Source: Williamsia sp.
Lineage (GTDB): Bacteria > Bacteroidota > Bacteroidia > Chitinophagales > Chitinophagaceae
Direction of reading: 5' to 3'
Assembly: GCA_015069695.1 (NCBI GenBank)
Contig: JADCRZ010000011.1
Span: 89,410 to 153,409, forward strand
DNA length: 64,000 nucleotides
The position numbers were made by a program, and so were the translations under genes. A model generated the notes under the pieces. It was not told the DNA's origin. It saw only the letters and a list, made by a program, of their open reading frames with translations, and ran no database searches. Positions 28,304-37,726 of this stretch are shown here, piece by piece. Position 1 is the stretch's first letter. Each line of letters opens with the position of its first letter.

Positions 28304-29509
28304 ATGCGTATGAAAAAAGTGTTTTTAGTATTCATTGCATTCGCTGTTGTAACCCCACTTGCTGCACAGGATCACGATGAGGCAAATTATGATGAGGCTA
28401 AAGTGCCTGCTTACACGCTTCCCGATGTGCTCAAAACCGGGACAAACAAACAGGTCAGTAACAAGGGAGTATGGGAGAAGAGCAGAAGGGGGGAGATCCT
28501 GACCTTGTTTGAAAACAACGTGTATGGTCAGATGCCCAAAGCATACGACCGCATCAGCTATGCGGTGACGCATGAAGAAGCGGCTGCAATGAACGGGAGG
28601 GCCCGGTTAAAGCAGGTAGTCATCAGTGTGTTTAAGGGTGATTCGTCCGTAAAGATCAACCTGGTTCTTTTTGTTCCCGCCAGTGTAAAAAAACCGGTTC
28701 CTGTTTTTTTGCTGATCAACAACCGGGGCCGTGAAAATACCGATCCCACGCGGGCAGCCAAAAGCGAGTTCTGGCCTGCTGAAATGGCCATCGATAGCGG
28801 CTATGCCATTGCGGCCTTTCATGTGAGCGACCTGGCTCCGGATGATAAAACCCAGTTTGTAAATGGTGTGTTGAGGCTTTATCCGGAGCAGCTGCTGATG
28901 GCCAACGGCATGCGGGCCATCGGGGCCTGGGCCTGGGGCGCCAGCAGGGTGATGGACTATTTTGAAAAGGACAGGGATATAGATGCAAAAAAAGTAGTGG
29001 TCGTCGGTCATTCCCGCGGCGGAAAAGCTTCGCTGTGGGCCGCTGCGGAGGACACGCGTTTTGCCATGTGCGTATCCAACTGTTCAGGAAATACCGGTGC
29101 TGCCCTGGCCCGCCGCCAGTTTGGTGAAAGGATCAGGCGGATCAATACCACTTTCCCGCATTGGTTCACGGATAACTACAAAAAATTCAACGACCGCGAA
29201 GATTCGCTGCCCGTTGACCAGCACATGCTGATTTCCCTGATCGCGCCCCGGCCGGTCTATGCGACCAATGCCACCAAAGACCTCTGGGCCGATCCCAAGG
29301 GAACTTATCTGTCGCTGAAAAATGCAGAGAAAGTATATGCCTTGTACGGACTTTCCTCCAGGCTCTCCCCTGATCCGCCCCCGGTTGAAAAGCCGCTCCT
29401 GGAGCCGCCGCTCGGCTATCATATCCGGGAAGGTGAACACAACTTAACCGCTTACGACTGGACCCAGTTCATCATCTTTGCCAACCATTATTTCACTTCG
29501 CGGAAATAG
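28304..29509 (+). CDS. CE15 glucuronyl esterase-like alpha/beta hydrolase, secreted
   Basis: Signal peptide; VVVVGHSRGGKASLWAAAEDTRF nucleophile motif; MLISLIAPRPVYATNATKDLWADPKG. Confidence 0.75.
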   Translation: MRMKKVFLVFIAFAVVTPLAAQDHDEANYDEAKVPAYTLPDVLKTGTNKQVSNKGVWEKSRRGEILTLFENNVYGQMPKAYDRISYAVTHEEAAAMNGRARLKQVVISVFKGDSSVKINLVLFVPASVKKPVPVFLLINNRGRENTDPTRAAKSEFWPAEMAIDSGYAIAAFHVSDLAPDDKTQFVNGVLRLYPEQLLMANGMRAIGAWAWGASRVMDYFEKDRDIDAKKVVVVGHSRGGKASLWAAAEDTRFAMCVSNCSGNTGAALARRQFGERIRRINTTFPHWFTDNYKKFNDREDSLPVDQHMLISLIAPRPVYATNATKDLWADPKGTYLSLKNAEKVYALYGLSSRLSPDPPPVEKPLLEPPLGYHIREGEHNLTAYDWTQFIIFANHYFTSRK

Positions 29510-29533
29510 TGCAGGCCCTAAACCGCCCATCGT

Positions 29534-30586
29534 ATGCTGCCATTAACCCCTTTCTCTGCAACAAAGCTGCTGATAACAATTTATGTGTGTTTTGCAGGAA
29601 CCCTTATCACTACGCGGACACCTCATTTGTTTTGTCCTATGCCCCCGCAAAGCAAGGCGGTAAAAATAATTTTCGACAGCGACATCGGACAGGATTGCGA
29701 TGATGCAGCTGCCATGGCGCTGATGCACCAGTTTGCTGACAGGGGAGAAGCAGAAATCCTCGCTACCATGTTTCCCATGCACGACCCGATGGGCGCGCCG
29801 GCAATGGATGTGATCAACACCTATTATGGCCGGCCTGGTATTCCTGTTGGTACGTACAAAGGAGATTATGAATACAAAGGCAAATTGTACGATCATTACA
29901 ATACCAAACTGGCCCAGGCTTTTCCGCATGACCTGATAAAGGGAGCCGATGCGCCGGATGCAGTTATGCTGTACCGCCAGATACTGGCAAAGCAAGCCGA
30001 CGGAACTGTTGTGATTGTGGCGGTAGGACCAGAAAGGCTGCTGGCCGACCTGCTCAAAACGCCTCCCGATACCTATAGTAACCTGGATGGTTATGCGCTG
30101 GTAAAGAAAAAAGTAAAGCTCCTGACGGTGATGGGAGCAGGCTTTCCTTCCGGAGATGAGTGGAATATCAAGATCGCACCCGATGCGGCCAGGCTTGTTG
30201 CAGAAACCTGGCCAACGCCCATCGTATACAGCGGATTTGAAATCGGCAGTGTCATCCGCACCGGCAGCCGCCTGCTGACAGAAACCTCTGCAAACAATCC
30301 GGTTCGAGCAGCTTTTGAAAACCATCCTTTTGTAGACAAACTCACCAAAGACCGCCAGAGCTGGGACCAGACAGCCATGCTTTATGCCGTGCGGGGAACG
30401 CAGGATTACTGGTCGCTCGAAGGCAATGGCTTCAACAGGATCGACAGCACCGGAAAAAACAAATGGATCAACGGCCCCTCAAAAAACCATCGCTACCTCA
30501 TCCTGAAAAAAACGGCCGCCGACATGCAGAAGCTCATAGAAGACCTCATGGTAGCACCACCCGCATCAGTGGCCAAGCGGCCCTGA
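29534..30586 (+). CDS. Inosine-uridine-preferring nucleoside hydrolase-family protein
   Basis: KIIFDSDIGQDCDDAAAMALMHQ (DxDxxxDDA motif). Start may instead be 29639 (MPPQSKAVK). Confidence 0.85.
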   Translation: MLPLTPFSATKLLITIYVCFAGTLITTRTPHLFCPMPPQSKAVKIIFDSDIGQDCDDAAAMALMHQFADRGEAEILATMFPMHDPMGAPAMDVINTYYGRPGIPVGTYKGDYEYKGKLYDHYNTKLAQAFPHDLIKGADAPDAVMLYRQILAKQADGTVVIVAVGPERLLADLLKTPPDTYSNLDGYALVKKKVKLLTVMGAGFPSGDEWNIKIAPDAARLVAETWPTPIVYSGFEIGSVIRTGSRLLTETSANNPVRAAFENHPFVDKLTKDRQSWDQTAMLYAVRGTQDYWSLEGNGFNRIDSTGKNKWINGPSKNHRYLILKKTAADMQKLIEDLMVAPPASVAKRP

Positions 30587-30782
30587 CACCGATCTTGCAA
30601 GCTACGCTTAAACTTTCCCTTGTTTCCCTGCCCTCTCAAACTTCGACATAAGTATAAATAGGGGAGAAGGACCGTCTGTGTAACAGGGTGAACCATCACC
30701 CCCGCCGGCTTCACAGATCCTGCACTCCCTTGCTTCAGAAGCTTCCGTTGCGCGTTTATTTCTACACGTAAAATTTAAAACC

Positions 30783-31373
30783 ATGAAAGAAAAACAATTC
30801 AGCAAGGAACTGAGTTCTTATGTTTCTTTTGCCCTGAAATCAAATTCCGCTACCCTGTCTGCCCAGTTTGTAGACAGCACAGGAAACATCACCAGCAACC
30901 CTGCCGGCCAGCCTGAAATACCCGGCCGGCTTTCCGATAATGAGTTCCGTACCATTGAAGCTTTGCTGGAAAGATATGCTCCTGTCAAAGCTTACCTGCC
31001 GGGTGCCACCACCATCAATACCCTTGAAGGGGTTGACCCTGATTACAAGGCTGACGCCGTTTACCAGAAACCTGGTTTTAGATACAAAGCCGTTGCGGTG
31101 AACAAGAACCAGCTGGAGATCGCCCGGTATGTTTCAAAAAAGGTAGATGACATCTACTCCCTTTGCATGATGGGTGAGCGCGGATTGGCCAAGGCCAGCT
31201 ATGATGCCCTGCAGGATTTCCTGGCCAATACAAAGGCTGCGCTGATCAGCGAGTACAAGTCGGTAGCCGACCTGGAAGAATCTGTGGGCATGCATGCCGT
31301 AGGTACGAACGGCAACCCGCAGGCGCTTAGAAATCCGGTCATCTTTATCCTGATCGAAATCTTTATCGGTTGA
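30783..31373 (+). CDS. Hypothetical protein, first of a three-gene cassette
   Basis: 196-aa ORF, no signal peptide, hydrophobic C-terminus NPVIFILIEIFIG; family not recognised. Confidence 0.7.
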   Translation: MKEKQFSKELSSYVSFALKSNSATLSAQFVDSTGNITSNPAGQPEIPGRLSDNEFRTIEALLERYAPVKAYLPGATTINTLEGVDPDYKADAVYQKPGFRYKAVAVNKNQLEIARYVSKKVDDIYSLCMMGERGLAKASYDALQDFLANTKAALISEYKSVADLEESVGMHAVGTNGNPQALRNPVIFILIEIFIG

Positions 31374-31405
31374 TCCAACCTGAGAGAAGCCTTATCTATG
31401 AAGTC

Positions 31406-31453
31406 AGAAAGGGATGTGCGTATGCCGCATCTCTTTCTGCATTTTTCTTTTGT
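31406..31453 (+). terminator. Intrinsic terminator
   Basis: agaaagggatgtg-cgtatgc-cgcatctctttct stem (two G-T wobbles) followed by gcatttttcttttg T-rich tract. Confidence 0.65.
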
Positions 31454-31475
31454 TTATCTTCTAAACACTTTTGTT

Positions 31476-32312
31476 ATGGCTGAAATATCAAAAGAGTCGC
31501 GCATCCTTCTGCTTGAATCGCAGCTGCATGCCCTCCTGGGTAATTTTGGGGCAATTAGATCTTTGTTTGCAGACCATGTAGAGAGCGGGTTTACAGAAAC
31601 TTTTCTCGCCGGTGAACTGGCAAAGCTGGCGGAAGACCCTGACCATATTCTCCGCAATGTGATCGGGCAAACCAATATCAATGTCATCAACAGCAGCTAT
31701 GTTGATTACAGCATCCAGCTTCGCGGGCCTTTTCAGCGCACCGGCAACCAGGTTAAATGGATGGGCATCAGCCAGGTGGTGAGCATCAAAGGTCCGGGCA
31801 GCATGCGGGTGAGGGTATTGGAAGTGCCGGAGGAGCTTGATATAAATTATTTTCAACCCGGTATCCATTACACCGTGGTGGAAGAAAGAAGATTGCACCA
31901 GGGTGATTTTATTTCTGCCAGCAAACCCTCCTTCCTGTTGGATGTGGTGGAAATCAGCGGCGTCGTTGTGATCGAGATACTGACAATTAAAGATCCGGAT
32001 GCTGACATCTTCTGGAATTTTGACGACGAAGGAAAATCTTATATGGCAGAGGCAGCCAAGGTTACCATGTCGCGGCTCGTGAATATGCTCAATGTGGCAG
32101 CCGTTATAGGAACCGCCGTTCCCGGCAGCTTGTATGAAAGCATCTTTGCCTGGGGCGATGCCACCGTGCGGCTGAAAGCCATCCAGACCATGCTTACGGA
32201 AGGAAATTTTGCTGCTTTCGACCGTCTCCAGGAAGCCATTGATTCATCCGATCATACCCTGTCTGATGGGGCACAACGCATTCTAGACAGACTTGTAGAC
32301 GCCAAATCCTGA
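31476..32312 (+). CDS. Hypothetical protein with probable beta-rich core and alpha-helical C-terminus
   Basis: Start at MAEISKESRILL, downstream of the terminator. Family not recognised. Confidence 0.7.
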   Translation: MAEISKESRILLLESQLHALLGNFGAIRSLFADHVESGFTETFLAGELAKLAEDPDHILRNVIGQTNINVINSSYVDYSIQLRGPFQRTGNQVKWMGISQVVSIKGPGSMRVRVLEVPEELDINYFQPGIHYTVVEERRLHQGDFISASKPSFLLDVVEISGVVVIEILTIKDPDADIFWNFDDEGKSYMAEAAKVTMSRLVNMLNVAAVIGTAVPGSLYESIFAWGDATVRLKAIQTMLTEGNFAAFDRLQEAIDSSDHTLSDGAQRILDRLVDAKS

Positions 32313-32330
32313 AAACTAAAACAGTTTACC

Positions 32331-33224
32331 ATGCCCTTGCAAATTGATATGCCAAATGATGCTGCATCCATCGAATTGGATGAATACATAGAGACCATTG
32401 CTTCCATGAAATACGATCTGTCTTGCCAGGAAGATCTGGTTGATTCTGCCATCTACCTGAAGCGATTGGCCAACAACAAAAAATTTTTGATCAACCACAT
32501 GAGCAACGAGCTCCGGGAGATTGCTTCTTTTCAAAAAACAAATACTTACGGACCCGCTGTTTTTATCCTGCACAGCAACGAAAATTATTTTCTGCGCGCT
32601 GTGGTCTGGAATCCCGTATCCAGGATAGAACGGTCTATCGAAAACTTCCGATACGATATTTGTCATGATCACAATTTTGACATCCTGACCGTTGGCTACT
32701 GTGGCCCCGGATACGAATCAAGGGGCTATACCTATGATTACAGCAAGGTCAAAGGCCTGTTGGGTGAAAAGGTAGAGCTGCAGCCGCAGGAATTATTTAC
32801 GCTGTCACAAGGCAGGGTTGCGCTGTTCAGGGCCAAGCAGGACATCCATATCCAGCTGCCGCCCGGCAGTGTATCTGTTTCACTGAACCTGATCCCGCGC
32901 AGCAATAAGATCAATGAGCCACAATACCAGTTTGATGAAGCCACCCACCGGATATGCCGGTACCTGCATTCATCCGGAAGGGAGCTGGCCGTGCGGTTGG
33001 CCGGTGCCCTGGGCGATGAGAACGCAGTGGAGATCCTGGAAACCATTTATAAAAACAATCCCAGCGCGCATGTAAAAGCGTATGCTGCCCAATCCCTTAT
33101 CCAGCTGGATCCGCAGCGGACAGAAGAGGTGGCGGAAAGGATACAAGGGGATAGCGCCCTGGCCTTCGACATCTTTCAAAAGGAGCGCATGCGCTACGGC
33201 TCCAGCTTTGAGCTGTATGCCTGA
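32331..33224 (+). CDS. Hypothetical protein, cupin-like core plus HEAT-like C-terminal repeats
   Basis: CHDHNFDILTVGYCGPGYES (HxHxF-like) and LAGALGDENAVEILETIYKNNPSAHVKAYAAQSLIQLDP HEAT-like segment. Confidence 0.6.
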   Translation: MPLQIDMPNDAASIELDEYIETIASMKYDLSCQEDLVDSAIYLKRLANNKKFLINHMSNELREIASFQKTNTYGPAVFILHSNENYFLRAVVWNPVSRIERSIENFRYDICHDHNFDILTVGYCGPGYESRGYTYDYSKVKGLLGEKVELQPQELFTLSQGRVALFRAKQDIHIQLPPGSVSVSLNLIPRSNKINEPQYQFDEATHRICRYLHSSGRELAVRLAGALGDENAVEILETIYKNNPSAHVKAYAAQSLIQLDPQRTEEVAERIQGDSALAFDIFQKERMRYGSSFELYA

Positions 33225-33279
33225 GAAAAATCTTGTTTTCTTTGTCTTTCAATTTATCTATCCAACTGATTTGCTACAG

Positions 33280-33287
33280 TAATTTTG
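33280..33287 (+). promoter_or_regulatory. Putative Bacteroidota -7 box (TAnnTTTG)
   Basis: TAATTTTG 33 bp upstream of the 33320 ATG; no convincing -33 element. Confidence 0.35.
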
Positions 33288-33319
33288 TGTACTTTTAAGT
33301 TACACAACGCAAATCAATC

Positions 33320-33778
33320 ATGGCCCAATTTACTCTTTCTATCAACGGCAAGCAGTACCAACCTGATGTTGCCGAGGATACGCCCTTGCTCTGGGTGCTG
33401 CGCGACCACCTGGGATTGGTAGGAACCAAATACGGTTGCGGCATTGCACAATGCGGCGCCTGCACGGTTCATATGAACGGATCTGCTGTCAGGTCCTGCC
33501 TGCTGCCTGTTTCTGCCATCGGAGAGGGAAAAATCACCACCATCGAAGGACTGTCTGAAAATGGCGACCATCCCCTGCAGCTTGCATGGGATGAAGTAGA
33601 TGTGCCGCAGTGCGGCTATTGCCAGGCCGGTCAGATCATGACTGCCGCGGCCCTGCTGAAAAAAAATCCCAAACCGTCGATGGAACAAATTGACACGGCG
33701 ATGCACGGCAATCTTTGCCGCTGCTGCGCTTATCACCGCATCCGCGAAGCCGTCAAACTGGCCAGCACAAAAATCTGA
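33320..33778 (+). CDS. (2Fe-2S)-binding subunit of a xanthine-oxidase-family molybdenum hydroxylase (IorA-like)
   Basis: [20 protein letters not shown] and [16 protein letters not shown]...[18 protein letters not shown] ferredoxin motifs. Confidence 0.92.
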   Translation: MAQFTLSINGKQYQPDVAEDTPLLWVLRDHLGLVGTKYGCGIAQCGACTVHMNGSAVRSCLLPVSAIGEGKITTIEGLSENGDHPLQLAWDEVDVPQCGYCQAGQIMTAAALLKKNPKPSMEQIDTAMHGNLCRCCAYHRIREAVKLASTKI

Positions 33779-33782
33779 TCCT

Positions 33783-35975
33783 ATGTCAACCGCAACAAAA
33801 ACAAGCAGAAGGGAGTTTTTTAAATTGGGTTCTCTCACCGGCATGGGGCTGATCCTTGGCTTCGACTGGTTCAGCGCAGAGGCCAAAACACCCGTCGTGA
33901 TACAGGGAGCCGCGCAGGCTGCCGCCAGTGGTTTTAACAGCTATCTTTCCATCGCTTCAGATGGTGTCGTAACGATCTTGTCGCCGAATCCGGAACTGGG
34001 ACAAAACATCATGACCTCTTTTCCCATGATCGTGGCCGAGGAGCTGGATGCGGATTGGACAAAAGTAAAAGTGGTGCAGGCTTCCCTGGACACCAAGAAT
34101 TTCGACCGGCAGGTAACAGGGGGAAGTGGCGCTGTGCCGCATTCCTGGAAGCGCCTGCGTACAGCCGGTGCCGCAGCCAGGTGGATGCTGATCCAGGCCG
34201 CCGCCAAAAAATGGAACCTGCCTGCAGAAGAATGCACTGCGGAGAACGGTTTCGTGATCCATGCCAAATCCGGTAACAAACTGGGCTATGGCGAGCTGGC
34301 CGAAGCGGCAGCTGCCATACCGGTTCCTACAGATATCAAATTCAAAGACCGCAAAGATTTCAAACTTATTGGCAAGGCGGTCCGCAATGTTGCCAACAAG
34401 GACATCGTGCGCGGCAAAGGGTTGTTTGGTCTTGATTTTTATAGAGAAGGCATGTTGTTCGCCGTGATCCAGCGCCCCGAGGCATTTGGCACAAAGGTGA
34501 AATCGGTGGATGCTGCTGCGGCCAAAGCCATGCCGGGCATTGTTGACGTGGTCACGTTTAAGAACAACGTGGCTGTTGTGGGCAAATCGACCTGGGAGGT
34601 CATGAAAGCACGCAAGGCCGTGAAGATTGAATACGAAAAGGATGGGAATACCGAGAGCACAGCAGATCACAACAAAATATTTCTTTCCCTGCTTGATGGG
34701 AATACAGCCACCGTGCGCAGAAAAGAAGGCGATGTTGAAACAGCCTTTAAAAATGCAGCCAAGGTAATCAGAAGCGAGTACCAGTGCCCGTTTCTTTCGC
34801 ACAGTCCGATGGAGCCCATGAACTTCTTCGCCCACGTGCGGCCTGATGGCGTAGAGCTTATCGGGCCTACCCAAACACCCGGTACAGCCCGGCAGGCCAC
34901 GGCCAAGTTGTTGAATATACCGGAAGATAAGATCACGGTTGAGATCACCCGCCTGGGTGGCGGATTTGGAAGAAGGCTGAAAGCAGACTATGCCGTGGAA
35001 GCAGCTGAACTTTCGAGCATCATCAAAGCACCGGTGAAACTGATCTGGAGCCGCGAAGATGATATGACAGGAGGCAGCTACCGGCCCGCTGTGCGCTACC
35101 GCTTTGAAGCGGCGCTCGACAAACAGGGAAATATGATCGGTTATAAACTGCGGGGAGCCGGTATCAACTCAGGCAACCCCACCCGGGAAGACAATTTTCC
35201 CTCCGGCTCTGTTGAGAATCTGCTGATTGATTCTGCAGAGCATAATTCACCCATCACAACCGGTGCCTGGCGCGCACCCATCACCAATTTCCTGGCTTTT
35301 GCCGAACAATCCTTCATGGATGAAGTGGCGTTTGCAGCCGGAAAAGACCCGATCCAGTTCAGGCTGGAGCTGCTGGAAAAGGCGAAAACGGCGCCGGTTG
35401 GTCCTGTCCGCTATGATGTTGACCGGATGATCGGGGTAACCAAGCTGGTGGCAGAGAAAGCGGGCTGGAAGAAAAAGCCGGGTGTTTCACAGGGCTTCAG
35501 CGTTTACTTCTCGCACCGTTCCTATGTAGCACAGATTTGTGAGCTGGCCATGACTGCCGGAAAACCGGTGGTTAAAAAAATACATGCAGCCGTTGATTGT
35601 GGTGAAGTGGTTAATTTAAGCGGAGCCCGGCAGCAGGTTATGGGCGGTATTACAGATGGAATGGGCCATGCCATGTTTGGCAAGCTTTCTTTCAAAGATG
35701 GTGTGCCAGAACAAAAAAATTTCAACAGCTACCGGCTGATCCGCATGAAAGAAATTCCGCAGATAGAGACCCATTTTGTCGACAACGGGATAGAGCCAAC
35801 CGGACTGGGCGAACCGGCTCTTCCACCCACAGGCGGTGCCATTGGCAACGCGTTCTTTGCAGCCACCGGCAGACGGCTGAAAACACAGCCTTTTGTTGAT
35901 GATGAAGCATACAAGGCACCGGCGGTTAAGAAGCAACAGCCTGCCAGCACGCTCAAAAAAGAACGGAAGCCTTAA
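33783..35975 (+). CDS. Molybdopterin-binding aldehyde/isoquinoline oxidoreductase large subunit (IorB-like)
   Basis: Twin-Arg-like start MSTATKTSRREFFKLGS; ELGQNIMTSFPMIVAEELD; GGGFGRRLKADYAVEAAEL; GLGEPALPPTGGAIGNAFFAATGRRL. Track ORF start at 33690 overlaps the upstream gene. Confidence 0.92.
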   Translation: MSTATKTSRREFFKLGSLTGMGLILGFDWFSAEAKTPVVIQGAAQAAASGFNSYLSIASDGVVTILSPNPELGQNIMTSFPMIVAEELDADWTKVKVVQASLDTKNFDRQVTGGSGAVPHSWKRLRTAGAAARWMLIQAAAKKWNLPAEECTAENGFVIHAKSGNKLGYGELAEAAAAIPVPTDIKFKDRKDFKLIGKAVRNVANKDIVRGKGLFGLDFYREGMLFAVIQRPEAFGTKVKSVDAAAAKAMPGIVDVVTFKNNVAVVGKSTWEVMKARKAVKIEYEKDGNTESTADHNKIFLSLLDGNTATVRRKEGDVETAFKNAAKVIRSEYQCPFLSHSPMEPMNFFAHVRPDGVELIGPTQTPGTARQATAKLLNIPEDKITVEITRLGGGFGRRLKADYAVEAAELSSIIKAPVKLIWSREDDMTGGSYRPAVRYRFEAALDKQGNMIGYKLRGAGINSGNPTREDNFPSGSVENLLIDSAEHNSPITTGAWRAPITNFLAFAEQSFMDEVAFAAGKDPIQFRLELLEKAKTAPVGPVRYDVDRMIGVTKLVAEKAGWKKKPGVSQGFSVYFSHRSYVAQICELAMTAGKPVVKKIHAAVDCGEVVNLSGARQQVMGGITDGMGHAMFGKLSFKDGVPEQKNFNSYRLIRMKEIPQIETHFVDNGIEPTGLGEPALPPTGGAIGNAFFAATGRRLKTQPFVDDEAYKAPAVKKQQPASTLKKERKP

Positions 35976-36042
35976 CCCGGGTCCCGGACAGTACAAAGGA
36001 TGGTTGCATTTTGTTATTGCCTTCCCAAATCATTAAAACTGC

Positions 36043-36450
36043 ATGAAGACTTTCAGGAACTGCTGTTTGTACCTATTTGCGTTTGCTTTTCTTTGCCTCC
36101 CACCTGCTTGTTCAAACCAGGCCTTAACAGCCAATGCCGCAATTGAAAGAGCAGGTTATCCGGTGGCCATTGAAAGGGCAAAAAAGAAGAAATTGTACAT
36201 GGTATTGCATTCGGGTGTCAATGTTTACTCCATCACTTCTGTACAGGTAGACAAAGCCAGGCAACAGGCAACGGTGCAACTCGATAAGGTAGATTCCCTC
36301 TATCTTGTTCCGCCGGGCGGGTCTGCCCCGGCAGCCAAAAGCAGAACGGCTGCCATCCATTGGTACACGAGCGATTCAACCAGTTATACCCTGGACGAGC
36401 CACATACGATCTTGCTGGACAAGATCGCCCGCATGGAACGGGTTGATTAA
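36043..36450 (+). CDS. Small hypothetical lipoprotein
   Basis: 135 aa; lipobox-like FLCLPPACSN. Confidence 0.7.
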   Translation: MKTFRNCCLYLFAFAFLCLPPACSNQALTANAAIERAGYPVAIERAKKKKLYMVLHSGVNVYSITSVQVDKARQQATVQLDKVDSLYLVPPGGSAPAAKSRTAAIHWYTSDSTSYTLDEPHTILLDKIARMERVD

Positions 36451-36462
36451 TCTCTTTGGCAT

Positions 36463-36885
36463 ATGGCAAAAAATAAAACCGTAGAAACCCAGGACAGCGT
36501 ACAGGCTTACCTGGACTTAATCGCAGACGAAAAAAAGCAGCATGACTGCGCTGAAATCGTAGCGCTGATCAGCCAGCATACCGGCCTCGAACCCAAAATG
36601 TGGGGCAGCGCCATCATAGGTTTTGGCAGCTATCATTACAAATATGCCAGCGGGCGCGAAGGCGATGCTCCGCTTGCAGGCCTCTCTGCCAGGATCAACG
36701 CCATCACCTTGTACCTCGCCGACGATCCGGTCCAAAAAGAAGCCATGCTAAAGAGACTCGGAAAACACAAAGCAGGAAAGAGTTGTGTTTATATCCAGAA
36801 GCTCGAAGACATCAACAAAGACGTATTGATTGAGATGGCTTCCAATTCTGTCAGCTATCTCAAGAAGCAGTATCCTTCCACATAG
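36463..36885 (+). CDS. DUF1801-family protein
   Basis: MWGSAIIGFGSYHYKYASGREGDAPLAGLSARINAITLYL...GKSCVYIQKLEDINKDVL. Confidence 0.85.
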   Translation: MAKNKTVETQDSVQAYLDLIADEKKQHDCAEIVALISQHTGLEPKMWGSAIIGFGSYHYKYASGREGDAPLAGLSARINAITLYLADDPVQKEAMLKRLGKHKAGKSCVYIQKLEDINKDVLIEMASNSVSYLKKQYPST

Positions 36886-36897
36886 GATCATCGAAAG

Positions 36898-37635
36898 ATG
36901 CAAATTTGTCTTGCACAAACAAACCCGGTGCCTGGTAACATCCAGCGCAACATTGATCAGCATTTGCAGTTGATAAAGCTGGCAGCTTCCCGCAAAGCCC
37001 GGATGATTGTATTCCCGGAACTCTCGCTGACCGGGTATGAACCGGCGCTTGCGGGCGAACTGGCAACAGATCAGCATGATAGCCGGCTTGCTCCTTTTCA
37101 GCAGATCAGTGATCGGGAAGAAATGATCATCGGTGTTGGGCTGCCGGTCAAAACGGCCGCGGGTATTGCTATCGGTATGGTGATCTTTCAAGCTTTCGAG
37201 CCTCCGCTATTGTATACTAAGAAATGGATTCATGCAGATGAAGAGCCTTATTTTATAGGGGCTTCCCATTTTACAGGGCTGCTTGGTGGTGAAGCCCGGA
37301 TTGCCCTGGGCATTTGTTACGAACTGTCAGTACCGGAACATGCAGCGCAAGCTTTTCAGGCCGGTGCAAAGATTTATCTTACCAGTGTTTCCAAGTTGAT
37401 ACGCGGCATAGACAAAACATACACCAGGCTGGCTGAGATTGCCCGCACATACTCGCTGACTGTACTCATGGCAAACCAGACCGGACTGGCAGAAGGAGAG
37501 CGCTGCGCAGGAAGAACGGCAGTTTGGAACGACCAGGGTGAGCTGATAGCGCAGCTTGATGAAGTGCGGAAGGGAATTCTGCTGATAGACACAGATACGC
37601 AGGAAGTGATAATGCAGTACCTGGATCAGGCTTAA
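36898..37635 (+). CDS. Carbon-nitrogen hydrolase (nitrilase-family)
   Basis: FPELSLTGYEP and LGICYELSVPEHAAQAFQAGAKIYLTS (Glu/Cys catalytic motifs). Confidence 0.88.
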   Translation: MQICLAQTNPVPGNIQRNIDQHLQLIKLAASRKARMIVFPELSLTGYEPALAGELATDQHDSRLAPFQQISDREEMIIGVGLPVKTAAGIAIGMVIFQAFEPPLLYTKKWIHADEEPYFIGASHFTGLLGGEARIALGICYELSVPEHAAQAFQAGAKIYLTSVSKLIRGIDKTYTRLAEIARTYSLTVLMANQTGLAEGERCAGRTAVWNDQGELIAQLDEVRKGILLIDTDTQEVIMQYLDQA

Positions 37636-37726
37636 ATGCGGACACAACTTTTTATATACAGCGCAATCTGTTCACCTGTTTGAAGAAAGTGCTCTTGAAA
37701 AGAAAAATACCACCCGCACAAAATGG

